Shown piece by piece: positions 42,419 through 49,523 of a stretch of DNA of 64,000 nt. The first letter of the stretch is position 1, and each line of letters begins with the position of its first letter. The position numbers were made by a program, and so were the translations under genes. Origin of the DNA: Clostridium sp. CAG:288 (GTDB lineage Bacteria > Bacillota_I > Bacilli_A > RFN20 > CAG-288); the NCBI GenBank assembly GCA_000437395.1, contig FR898163.1, forward strand, positions 18,564-82,563, in the 5' to 3' direction. The notes beneath the pieces were generated by a model. It searched no databases, was not told the DNA's origin, and was given only the letters and a program-made list of their open reading frames with translations.

Positions 42419-43615
42419 ATGAAAGCAAGAAAATTATTAGTCGCTTTACTTACACCAGTTTTAGCTTTAACTGTCGCTTCTTGTGGCGGCAAAGGTGATT
42501 CTACAACATCAAGTTCACAAGCACCAGCTACATCAAGTAATGCTAATCCAGCTTCAAGTACTACTTCAATAACAAATAATGTTGAAACAATTACAATCAG
42601 TGCTGCACTCGCCTCAACTGCTGGAACTAAAGTTACAGTTGATGCAAGGGTTTTAGCAGTTACAACTCAACACCTTTTACTTGGTGATTCAACAGGCAAA
42701 ATTGTTGTTTTCTTAGGAAATAGATCTGGTAATACTAATAAAGTTGGTGATCACCTTCAAGTTACAGGTGCTCTTGAAGATCGAAACGGTATTAATCAAT
42801 TTGGAACCACAGCTACTATTAAAACATTGACAACAGCTGCTCCAGAAGTTAGTGAAACAGTAGTTGAATGGACAGCTACAGAAGTTGATGCTTTTGTTGA
42901 TAAACAAACTTATGGAGCATATATCACCGTAAGTGGTAGCTTAGCTATTTCAGGTAACTACTACAACTTAACAGTTGAAGGGGCTTCTAAAGGTGTTGTT
43001 TCTTTGGCTTATTTAAATAGTTCACTTAGATCTAAAGTTTCTAGTGGAAAGAGCTATAAGATTACTGGTTATGCAGTGTATTTATCAGGAGGTAAATTTG
43101 TTAATGTTTTCACAACAGCTGTTGAAGAAATTACTTCTGGTGGTGATACTGGTGGCGATACTGGCGGTAATGTTGAAACTCCAGTTGAAGGAACAAAAGA
43201 AACATTTACATGGGCAGCTGACACTGGAAAACTTGATAGCAATGTTTTAACATTCAGTTCAGATAACTTTAACTTCACACTCGATAAAGCAGGCTCTAAT
43301 ACAGATACAGTTAATAAATATAAAGAACTTAGATTCTATGCAGGTGCTACTTTAACAATTGCTGGTAAAGCAGGACAATCAATAAAGAGTGTTGTCTTTA
43401 ATACAGCTTTTGCTGATAAAACGGCATCATGCGCTCCATCTGCTGCTACAACAAAAGACGGTGCTGCAGATGTATCTAAAGTTAAAGAAACAGTTGATAC
43501 AACAAATTTAGTTGTCTCTTATACATTTGTTGATCTTGGTGGTGTCACTTCTGTTACATTCACAGCTTCTAATCAACTTAAAATTAGCTCTATTGTCATT
43601 ACATACGGCGAATAA
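42419..43615 (+). CDS. Surface lipoprotein related to its upstream neighbour
   Basis: A 398-residue lipoprotein with lipobox VASC (Cys about 22) and a Ser/Thr/Ala linker. One OB-like unit starts TKVTVDARVLAVTTQHLLLGDSTG (about 65), closely matching the first unit of the protein at 39903, with the companion half YYNLTVEG and KITGYAVY. A Gly-Asp linker (GGDTGGDTGG) leads to the shared C-terminal module (about 260-398) with ETFTWAADTGKLDS, AGATLTIAGKAGQSIKSVVF and an end KISSIVITYGE. It lacks the Ig domain and second OB-like unit, so it is a trimmed paralogue. Role unknown. Confidence 0.8.
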   Translation: MKARKLLVALLTPVLALTVASCGGKGDSTTSSSQAPATSSNANPASSTTSITNNVETITISAALASTAGTKVTVDARVLAVTTQHLLLGDSTGKIVVFLGNRSGNTNKVGDHLQVTGALEDRNGINQFGTTATIKTLTTAAPEVSETVVEWTATEVDAFVDKQTYGAYITVSGSLAISGNYYNLTVEGASKGVVSLAYLNSSLRSKVSSGKSYKITGYAVYLSGGKFVNVFTTAVEEITSGGDTGGDTGGNVETPVEGTKETFTWAADTGKLDSNVLTFSSDNFNFTLDKAGSNTDTVNKYKELRFYAGATLTIAGKAGQSIKSVVFNTAFADKTASCAPSAATTKDGAADVSKVKETVDTTNLVVSYTFVDLGGVTSVTFTASNQLKISSIVITYGE

Positions 43616-43644
43616 TTAATAATAAAGTTTATCTTTGAACAAAA

Positions 43645-43677
43645 AGGCGTAACTACATATTGTGGTCACGCTTTTTT
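43645..43677 (+). terminator. Terminator of the 398-residue lipoprotein gene
   Basis: Stem GCGT/ACGC plus ACTAC/GTGGT with an A-C mismatch between, five-base loop, then T6. Confidence 0.8.
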
Positions 43678-43728
43678 AAATATTTTAATTTGTAAATGCA
43701 TTGTAAAACTTTATTGATTAAAGGACAA

Positions 43729-43742
43729 AGTAACCGATTACA
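43729..43742 (+). promoter_or_regulatory. cre-like operator upstream of micro-ORF B and the third lipoprotein
   Basis: AGTAACCGATTACA differs by one base from the site at 11639-11652 (read leftward) and matches TGNAANCGNNNNCA except at the first base. It lies about 75 bases upstream of a TGATATTAT extended -10 (TATTAT at 43819-43824). Confidence 0.55.
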
Positions 43743-43876
43743 AATTAAATATTATAAATTTATTCAAAATTTATCTAAATTTTGTTCACATTTTGTTGTT
43801 AAATTAGTCTCTCTTTGATATTATTTTAATAAGGAAGATATTAAATTCTTCCACTGCATATATATCGGAGGGAAAA

Positions 43877-44020
43877 ATGAGTTCTGATACTATATCTATT
43901 CTAAATCCAATCGTAAAGTCATGTGATTTGGGAAATAGTATTTTTAGTCTCACTTTTTCAGCCAATAATTATATGCATTTTAATAGAAAGGCTGTTTTAT
44001 CAGCTTTATTGATCGGATAA
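43877..44020 (+). CDS. Leader micro-ORF B (47 residues) with a terminator after its stop codon
   Basis: Encodes MSSDTISILNPIVKSCD and ends KAVLSALLIG. CGGAGGG lies six bases before the ATG, and a hairpin GGAAGA/TCTTCC lies upstream at about 43832-43852. The stop is five bases before an intrinsic terminator (44026-44047), inside the footprint of a terminating ribosome. It is placed like micro-ORF A before a lipoprotein gene that has a pseudoknot leader. Leader peptide of an attenuator is the favoured reading; a free micro-protein is possible. Confidence 0.5.
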   Translation: MSSDTISILNPIVKSCDLGNSIFSLTFSANNYMHFNRKAVLSALLIG

Positions 44021-44025
44021 TGTAA

Positions 44026-44047
44026 GGCGGCTTTTTGCCGTCTTTTT
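44026..44047 (+). terminator. Attenuator-like terminator after micro-ORF B
   Basis: GGCGGC (44026-44031) pairs with GCCGTC (44037-44042, one G-U), T5 loop, then T5. Confidence 0.8.
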
Positions 44048-44063
44048 CATTATTTTGTTCAAA

Positions 44064-44113
44064 TCAGGTAATTTAAAAGGAGAAAAAGGAGCTTACCTGA
44101 GGCTCTAACGCAA
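44064..44113 (+). promoter_or_regulatory. H-type pseudoknot leader 3 with embedded ribosome site
   Basis: TCAGGTAA (44064-44071) pairs perfectly over eight bases with TTACCTGA (44093-44100), and GAGC (44089-44092) with GCTC (44102-44105). The loop carries AAGGAG (44077-44082), 31 bases before the ATG at 44114. Compared with leader 2, the first stem is one pair longer and has an A-U where leader 2 has U-G. Confidence 0.7.
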
Positions 44114-46678
44114 ATGAACAAGAACAAAAAGTTATTAGTTTTATTGCTTGCACCTGTTTTAGCACTTAGCTTAGCTGCATGTAACAACAATAACAACACA
44201 AGTAGTACAACAAGCAGTAGTACATCTACAAGTTCTAGTACTAACACAAGTAGTACAACCACCCCATCTTCTACAACAACAATCAGCTCTAGTACAAGCA
44301 CATCAACAACTACTCCAGATTCTTCAAGTAGCAGTTCTACAACACAAGGTAATTTATTAGATGAAATTACAGGCACAGCTGATGAAAGATATGCCACATA
44401 TAAAGCTACAGCTAATGGTGCTGTTGCAACAGCTTATGCAGAATTAGTCGCTGTTGAAACATTCACACCAAACAACAATAGCAACCTCTATTTTATGGAT
44501 GGAACACATGCTATTAAAGCTATCAATGTTAACGATTATAATGTTGTTCAACAATTAGAAGTTGGTAAAGTTTATAAAGTTGTCGGCGTTTATGATCAAG
44601 CAAAGAATAGACTTAATGGTAAAGACCAAGCTGTCACATTCGAATTAGTCGAAGGCGGCGAAACAAAAGTTCAAGCAGTTAAGACAAACCTTGACCTTGC
44701 TGCTGCAACAACAGAAAATGTTGACACAGTTGCTTATTCAACAACAGGTGTTGTTACAGATGTTATTAATGGTACAACAAAGAGTATAAAAGTTGAAATT
44801 GCTGGAAAAACATACACAGTTCAAACAAGAGGCGCAAATGCTGATGCAGTTAATGAAGTCTTAATGTCAGCTTCCAATAATCAAAAAGTTAACATCAAGT
44901 CCGCTGTTGTTTATAAAGTTGATACTCTTAACGTTTTAAATGCTGCTGATATTGAATTTACAACTCCAGATACACCAGACGTTCCAGATGTTCCAACCAA
45001 ATATAAAGGTACAATTGGTGCTGCAACACAAGACGGTTTAACAGTTGGTTCTGTCAGTGCTGAAAAGACACTTACATATACAGTCGAAGGTGACAAAGTC
45101 ACAGTTGGTGGAACTGATGAACTCGTCGCTTATGTTAAAGCTGATGAAGCTACTGGTGTTACAGCTGGTAACTATATCGGTGTTAAGATTACAGCTCCAG
45201 CAGATTTAGATGCTTCTTTAAATCCAATTGTTGTCTTTAATTCACAACAATTAACATGGACTGATATTGCATCAGAAGGCTCTGCTGAACTTAAATTTGA
45301 AGTCACAAGTATTACAAGTACATATACAATTTCTGTTTATTGGGAAGGTTCATTAGAAAAAGCTGCTCAAGTTTTCACAGTTGAATTTGCTACAGGAACA
45401 GCTTTACAAGAAAAAGAAATTACAATTGTCGATTCTACAATTAGTGAACTCTTAAAGAAAGACGGCTCCAAAATGTGGACAGATAGAGAACAACTTTATA
45501 GAGTTGAAGCAGTCGTTTCAGAAATTACAAATACTACAATGGGTAATGGTAAAGTAATGGATCCAGCCACAGGTGAAGAAATTACTTTATATGGACTTTG
45601 TGATTCTGTTGAAGTATTTGATAATGCAACATTAAAATTCTCAAATAATAAGACATTCTCTTCTTTAAACCTTGTTAAGGGTGACAAAGTTACACTTGTT
45701 GTTCAATATTTAGTTTATGGTTATTCAGCACCATATACTCAAGAAGTTCAAGGCTATCTTGAAGAAAAAGTTGCTGGTGTTAATGATGTTAAATATACAG
45801 TTGCTGTCACAGCTGATGCTGAAAAAGGTACAGTTGAATTAGACAAGACTCAAGTTGCTTTAGGCGAAACAGCCGTTGCTACTGTTACAGCTAAAGAAGG
45901 CTGGGCAGCTGCTAAAGTTGAATTCAATGGTGTCAAATTAACACCAAATGCTGAAGGTAAATACGAATTTACTGGTGCTATTTACACAAATAGCTTAGTT
46001 GTTGAATTTGCAGAAGATCTCCAATACGACATTACAATCAACACTCCAGAAAATGGTACAGCTGAACTTAGTGCTACAAAAGCTAAGATTGGTACTGAAA
46101 TCACTATTACAGTTTCACCAGCTGAAGGTTATAAAGTTGACTATGTAAAAGTTAACGGAGAAAGGATTAGAGCAGTTGATGGAGCATATAAATTTATACT
46201 TAGTGGAACAACAAGTGTTGAAGTTGCATTCATGGATGCTAATACATTAAGGAGTTCAGCATATGTTATTTGTGCTGATAAGTATTCAAATGTCAGTGGA
46301 CCATTCCCATCATCTATCTCAGAGCTCTTAGATAGTGGCGAGGATATTGTTACAAGTGTTTCTGCAACAGGTTCTGTCGCTTATAAATCTGGCGATGCAT
46401 TGAAGTTTGGTTCTAGTAGTAAGCCAAATACAACATTTGTAATTAATCTTTCTCAAAAAGTTACATCTATTATAATTCGTGCAACTGCTTGGAAAGGTAG
46501 CACATCAACATTAACAATTGATGGCTCAGTTGAATCTTCAGTTACAACATCTCAAGGAACTGGTGATTCTTCAGGATATGCTGATTACACATTCACATTT
46601 GCTGAAGGTGTTGATACAATTACAGTTAGTGCAGCAGGAAGATATTTGATCTCTGGCCTTACGTTCCTCTACGCTTAA
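44114..46678 (+). CDS. Large modular surface lipoprotein
   Basis: An 854-residue lipoprotein with lipobox LAAC (Cys about 20), followed by Asn and a Ser/Thr-rich tract (about 22-76). An OB-like domain starts NLLDEITGTADERYATYKAT (about 78) with NLYFMDGTHAIKAINVND and is shared with the protein at 46762. A Pro/Asp/Val linker leads to two beta domains (about 295-430) and two bacterial-repeat modules (about 560-700; KGTVELDKTQVALGETAVATV and NGTAELSATKAKIGTEITITV). The C-terminal module (about 705-854) resembles those of the preceding lipoproteins. Function is unknown; likely a surface binding protein. Its high-quality codons suggest strong expression. Confidence 0.78.
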   Translation: MNKNKKLLVLLLAPVLALSLAACNNNNNTSSTTSSSTSTSSSTNTSSTTTPSSTTTISSSTSTSTTTPDSSSSSSTTQGNLLDEITGTADERYATYKATANGAVATAYAELVAVETFTPNNNSNLYFMDGTHAIKAINVNDYNVVQQLEVGKVYKVVGVYDQAKNRLNGKDQAVTFELVEGGETKVQAVKTNLDLAAATTENVDTVAYSTTGVVTDVINGTTKSIKVEIAGKTYTVQTRGANADAVNEVLMSASNNQKVNIKSAVVYKVDTLNVLNAADIEFTTPDTPDVPDVPTKYKGTIGAATQDGLTVGSVSAEKTLTYTVEGDKVTVGGTDELVAYVKADEATGVTAGNYIGVKITAPADLDASLNPIVVFNSQQLTWTDIASEGSAELKFEVTSITSTYTISVYWEGSLEKAAQVFTVEFATGTALQEKEITIVDSTISELLKKDGSKMWTDREQLYRVEAVVSEITNTTMGNGKVMDPATGEEITLYGLCDSVEVFDNATLKFSNNKTFSSLNLVKGDKVTLVVQYLVYGYSAPYTQEVQGYLEEKVAGVNDVKYTVAVTADAEKGTVELDKTQVALGETAVATVTAKEGWAAAKVEFNGVKLTPNAEGKYEFTGAIYTNSLVVEFAEDLQYDITINTPENGTAELSATKAKIGTEITITVSPAEGYKVDYVKVNGERIRAVDGAYKFILSGTTSVEVAFMDANTLRSSAYVICADKYSNVSGPFPSSISELLDSGEDIVTSVSATGSVAYKSGDALKFGSSSKPNTTFVINLSQKVTSIIIRATAWKGSTSTLTIDGSVESSVTTSQGTGDSSGYADYTFTFAEGVDTITVSAAGRYLISGLTFLYA

Positions 46679-46705
46679 TCATCAAGCAATAAATAAAAAT
46701 TAATT

Positions 46706-46737
46706 AATCCCCTGTGCTAAAACACAGGGGATTATTG
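46706..46737 (+). terminator. Terminator after the 854-residue lipoprotein gene
   Basis: Eleven-base-pair GC-rich stem (46706-46716 with 46723-46733). The following T-stretch is interrupted, so some read-through into the next lipoprotein gene is likely. Confidence 0.75.
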
Positions 46738-46761
46738 TTCTATAAGGAGTTTCAAATAAAA

Positions 46762-47604
46762 ATGAAAAGTAAGATTAAAGTAGTTTCTATTTTAGCTTTA
46801 TTGACTATAAGTTTAGTTTCATGTGGAAAAAGTAATGAACCTATTAGCTCTTCTAGTAGTTCTTCTATAATTAGTTCTTCCACTATATACTGTGGTAATG
46901 TTTCTACTTCTTCTTCAAGTAGTGAAGTAATCTCTTCATCTACATCAATTAGTTCTTCTACTGAAGATTTATCTTCTTCCACTGGTGAAAACTTACTAGA
47001 TTATATTACTGGTACACCAGAGACACGTAGAGAAGCATATATGGCAACAGAAGATATGTATATGAATACTTTTTGGGGCGTATTTGAAAAAATAGAATCT
47101 TATGGATACAGTTATAATTTATATTTTATGGATGGCTCTATCGGATACAGAGTTAAAAATGTAAAAGATCCTAATGTGGTATCTTCTTTAGAAATTGGTA
47201 AAGTTTATGAAGTAACTGGTGATGTTGATACTTCTGTCTCTAGTAATCCAAGTACTAGTGGAAAAGAAAATGATGTTATTTTTAGACTTGTTGAAAATGG
47301 TGAATCTAAGATACAAAGTAAACCTATTAATTTAGGAAATACTAGTGTTACAAATTCAGATCAATTCTCATTAACTTATTTCGATACAGGCGTTATAAAA
47401 ACTGCAGGTGATAAACCAACTGTAACTGTTAATAATGTTGACTATATTTTAACTAGTAGCGGTGGTACAACAGAAGAAAGTTCTGTTTTCTCACTTTTAA
47501 GCTCTTTAACTGTCGGTCAAAACGTTAAATTAAAACAAGGCGTTTTGGACAAAGATGGTAAGATCAAAGTTATTAGTGTCACAGATATAGAAGTTGTTGA
47601 ATAA
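46762..47604 (+). CDS. Small surface lipoprotein, paralogue of the preceding gene's N-terminal domain
   Basis: A 280-residue lipoprotein with lipobox LVSC (Cys about 20) and a long Ser/Thr linker. Its single OB-like domain begins NLLDYITGTPETRREAYMAT and includes NLYFMDGSIGYRVKNVKD, matching the 44114 protein. It lacks the repeat and C-terminal modules. The ATG at 46762 is chosen because AAGGAG is 12 bases upstream; the frame opens earlier. It has no pseudoknot leader and may be read through from the previous gene. Confidence 0.78.
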   Translation: MKSKIKVVSILALLTISLVSCGKSNEPISSSSSSSIISSSTIYCGNVSTSSSSSEVISSSTSISSSTEDLSSSTGENLLDYITGTPETRREAYMATEDMYMNTFWGVFEKIESYGYSYNLYFMDGSIGYRVKNVKDPNVVSSLEIGKVYEVTGDVDTSVSSNPSTSGKENDVIFRLVENGESKIQSKPINLGNTSVTNSDQFSLTYFDTGVIKTAGDKPTVTVNNVDYILTSSGGTTEESSVFSLLSSLTVGQNVKLKQGVLDKDGKIKVISVTDIEVVE

Positions 47605-47608
47605 AAAT

Positions 47609-47650
47609 ATGCCTAGTAAACTATGTTGTTATAGTATATTAGGCATTTTT
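47609..47650 (+). terminator. Terminator of the lipoprotein array
   Basis: Outer stem ATGCCTA (47609-47615) with TAGGCAT (47640-47646), inner ACTAT/ATAGT helix, and a T-run. Confidence 0.85.
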
Positions 47651-47660
47651 ATATAGAAAA

Positions 47661-48029
47661 CTATTCGTTTATAGGAGGTGTAGATTTTGTTTTTTCTTCG
47701 TTATAATCAACGTCGAGATTTTCAATATATGCTCCGTGCAAATATTGTTTAACTAATTCATTTGCATCTCCGTCAGCGTTTATAAAAGCTTGCATTGAGT
47801 ATGGACCAAAGGCGTCTGTTTCATAATCATCTAAAGTTTTAATAAATAAAATTTCAGTATTTTCGCTTTTTAAAAAGCTAATTTTTTCTGAGAGTATTTG
47901 TCTACTTACTTCTTTAGTATAAGTGTTGATTATTTGCTTATCTAACACATCGTACATTTTAAACTTATCAGTATCTTCAATTGAATAGGCAATATCATTA
48001 TTGTTTGTTAATGCAACTGCAATTATCAT
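47661..48029 (-). CDS. NifX/NafY-like small protein (tentative)
   Basis: A 122-residue soluble protein. The start MIIAVALTNNNDIAYSIEDTDKFKMYDV and the later segment ILFIKTLDDYETDAFGPYSMQAF with ELVKQYLHG fit the outline of dinitrogenase iron-molybdenum cofactor-binding (NifX/NafY) domains, which also occur outside nitrogen fixation. The match is faint and the tail (EEKTKSTPPINE) is unstructured. Its ribosome site AAAGGA is inside the 3' arm of a nine-base-pair hairpin at 48040-48068, suggesting translational control. It follows alr in the same direction. Confidence 0.45.
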   Translation of the reverse strand: MIIAVALTNNNDIAYSIEDTDKFKMYDVLDKQIINTYTKEVSRQILSEKISFLKSENTEILFIKTLDDYETDAFGPYSMQAFINADGDANELVKQYLHGAYIENLDVDYNEEKTKSTPPINE

Positions 48030-48039
48030 ATCTTATTTT

Positions 48040-48068
48040 TCCTTTCGAGTTTAGTTTGTTCGAAAGGA
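48040..48068 (-). promoter_or_regulatory. Hairpin covering the ribosome site of the 122-residue gene
   Basis: TCCTTTCGA (48060-48068 complement) pairs with TCGAAAGGA (48040-48048 complement), nine pairs with an 11-base loop. The 3' arm contains the Shine-Dalgarno AAAGGA, ten bases before the ATG at 48029. There is no U-run after it on the minus strand, so it is not an alr terminator. Confidence 0.55.
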
Positions 48069-48083
48069 TATTTTTTATACATT

Positions 48084-49106
48084 TTATAAGTAGTTTCTTT
48101 TTATTCTTTCATTTAAAGAACAACATAGTTCATAAGGAATAACATCGTATGCTTTTGACATATCTTCTACTGTTAAATTTTTACCTATTAATTCGACAAT
48201 TTGTCCAACTTTAAATTCTTTTTTTGAAAACATTATCGTATGGTCCATCATGGTGTTTCCGACCTTTATTAAAATATTACCAGCCAGATATCCAATAGTA
48301 TTTCTAGATCTCATAAACCCATCTTTATAGCCTATAGGTAATAGATATATATAGCCGTCATCTGGAACTAGACTTGTTGTTCCGTAACCTATATTTTCAT
48401 CTTTATGAACCTTTTTAACACTCCAAATAGGAGCTAACAACTCTATTGCTGGTTCGGTTGTTATTATTTTGTTTTTATATAGTCCATATAAACTTCCCCC
48501 TACCCTTATTACATTTGTGAAATCATCAGAGTAATCAAGTGCTGAACTTGATCCAGTGTGAACTATTAATTTTTTAAAAGAAGAGAATTTTATTAATTGT
48601 TCTTTAAATAATTTGTTTTCTTTTTCTATGTTAGTAGGATCAGAGTGGTGTGTATAAATTCCTTTAAGATTTAAGTGCCCTTTTTTAATTATTTCTATTG
48701 CTTTATCTACTTCATTTATTTCTATACCATCTCTGTTTAAACCTGTATTTATATTTAAATGAATAGGTAAATTTAAGTGCTTAGAGGCTAGTTCGTTTAA
48801 CTTTTCTAAAGAGTGTATAGCTAAATTTAGTTTTAAATTCATGGCTAACTTATATTCGTTAGTATTCTCTAATAACAATATTTGATTAAAAACCAAAGAT
48901 TTTCTAATCATCATAGCTTCTTCGATAGTAGCTACGACAAACGATGGAGAATTAAGATTAGAGAAAAGCTTAGCTATTTCTGAAATTCCGTATCCATAAG
49001 CATTAGCTTTTAAGACAATAAAAAGCTTTTTATTGTCTATGACTTTCTTTATCAAATTATAGTTATCAATTAAAGTATTTTTATAGATATTAATATATGC
49101 TCTCAC
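48084..49106 (-). CDS. alr: Alanine racemase
   Basis: A 340-residue PLP enzyme making D-alanine for peptidoglycan. The PLP lysine is in VLKANAYGYG (Lys about 33), the barrel carries GLNRDGIE and THHSDPTNIEKE, and the catalytic Tyr is in NIGYGTTSL near the start of the C-terminal beta domain. It is slightly shorter than typical Alr (about 370). A ribosome site AAGGTGA precedes the ATG. Its presence supports a cell-wall-bearing organism. Confidence 0.93.
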   Translation of the reverse strand: MRAYINIYKNTLIDNYNLIKKVIDNKKLFIVLKANAYGYGISEIAKLFSNLNSPSFVVATIEEAMMIRKSLVFNQILLLENTNEYKLAMNLKLNLAIHSLEKLNELASKHLNLPIHLNINTGLNRDGIEINEVDKAIEIIKKGHLNLKGIYTHHSDPTNIEKENKLFKEQLIKFSSFKKLIVHTGSSSALDYSDDFTNVIRVGGSLYGLYKNKIITTEPAIELLAPIWSVKKVHKDENIGYGTTSLVPDDGYIYLLPIGYKDGFMRSRNTIGYLAGNILIKVGNTMMDHTIMFSKKEFKVGQIVELIGKNLTVEDMSKAYDVIPYELCCSLNERIKRNYL

Positions 49107-49143
49107 TAAATCACCTTATATTAGTGTATGCATATATGCAAAT

Positions 49144-49169
49144 AAAAAAACCGTTAGAATCTAACGGTT
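49144..49169 (-). terminator. Terminator embedded in the end of the HPr-like gene
   Basis: AACCGTTA and TAACGGTT (49162-49169 and 49149-49156 on the complement) form an eight-base-pair hairpin whose 5' arm encodes the last residues and whose 3' arm contains the stop codon. Seven U follow on the minus strand. Confidence 0.85.
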
Positions 49170-49420
49170 TGTAATAACTTAACAAAAGCGTCGTAGGCTT
49201 TATCTTCGTCTTCGCCTTCGATTTCGATTGTGAATGCTTCGCCTTCGTTTACGACTGTGGCCATAACATCCATAATGGATTTTAAATCAGCCTTATCGTT
49301 TGAGGTTGAAGTTATCATTGTTATATTTGATTTGTAGAGATTGGCTTCTTCAACTAAATCAGCACCATGTCTAGAAGTTAGACCATTAGGATTGGTTATT
49401 TTTACTTCGAGTGTTCTCAT
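49154..49420 (-). CDS. HPr-family protein lacking the phosphorylatable His15 (Crh-like)
   Basis: An 88-residue HPr fold. The catalytic loop reads NPNGLTSRHGADL; aligned with B. subtilis HPr (GIHARPA), the His15 position is Thr, Arg17 is kept and position 18 is His. The regulatory serine is kept in LKSIMDVM (Ser48 here, equal to Ser46 allowing a two-residue insertion). In Bacillus, Crh has the same pattern and serves only as a CcpA co-effector after phosphorylation by HPr kinase. AAGGAGG precedes the ATG. It may alternatively work in a different phosphorelay using His18. Confidence 0.85.
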   Translation of the reverse strand: MRTLEVKITNPNGLTSRHGADLVEEANLYKSNITMITSTSNDKADLKSIMDVMATVVNEGEAFTIEIEGEDEDKAYDAFVKLLQTVRF

Positions 49421-49523
49421 TATAAGGCCTCCTTATTACACATATATAAATTTTAATTTATATTAATTGTAAAATCAACGAAAATATAAGCGCTTAACTA
49501 ATTATTTTTTTATAAAAATTAAA

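Noticed and set aside
40000..44345. AGTAGT/ACAAGT-type microsatellites in lipoprotein genes as phase-variable repeats.
   Set aside because: They are codon-level Ser/Thr linkers with irregular units that keep the frame; no long pure repeat able to shift the frame was found.
41225..47000. Long open frames on the minus strand opposite the lipoprotein genes.
   Set aside because: They mirror the Ser/Thr/Val-rich repeats of the plus-strand genes, have no ribosome sites and resemble no family.
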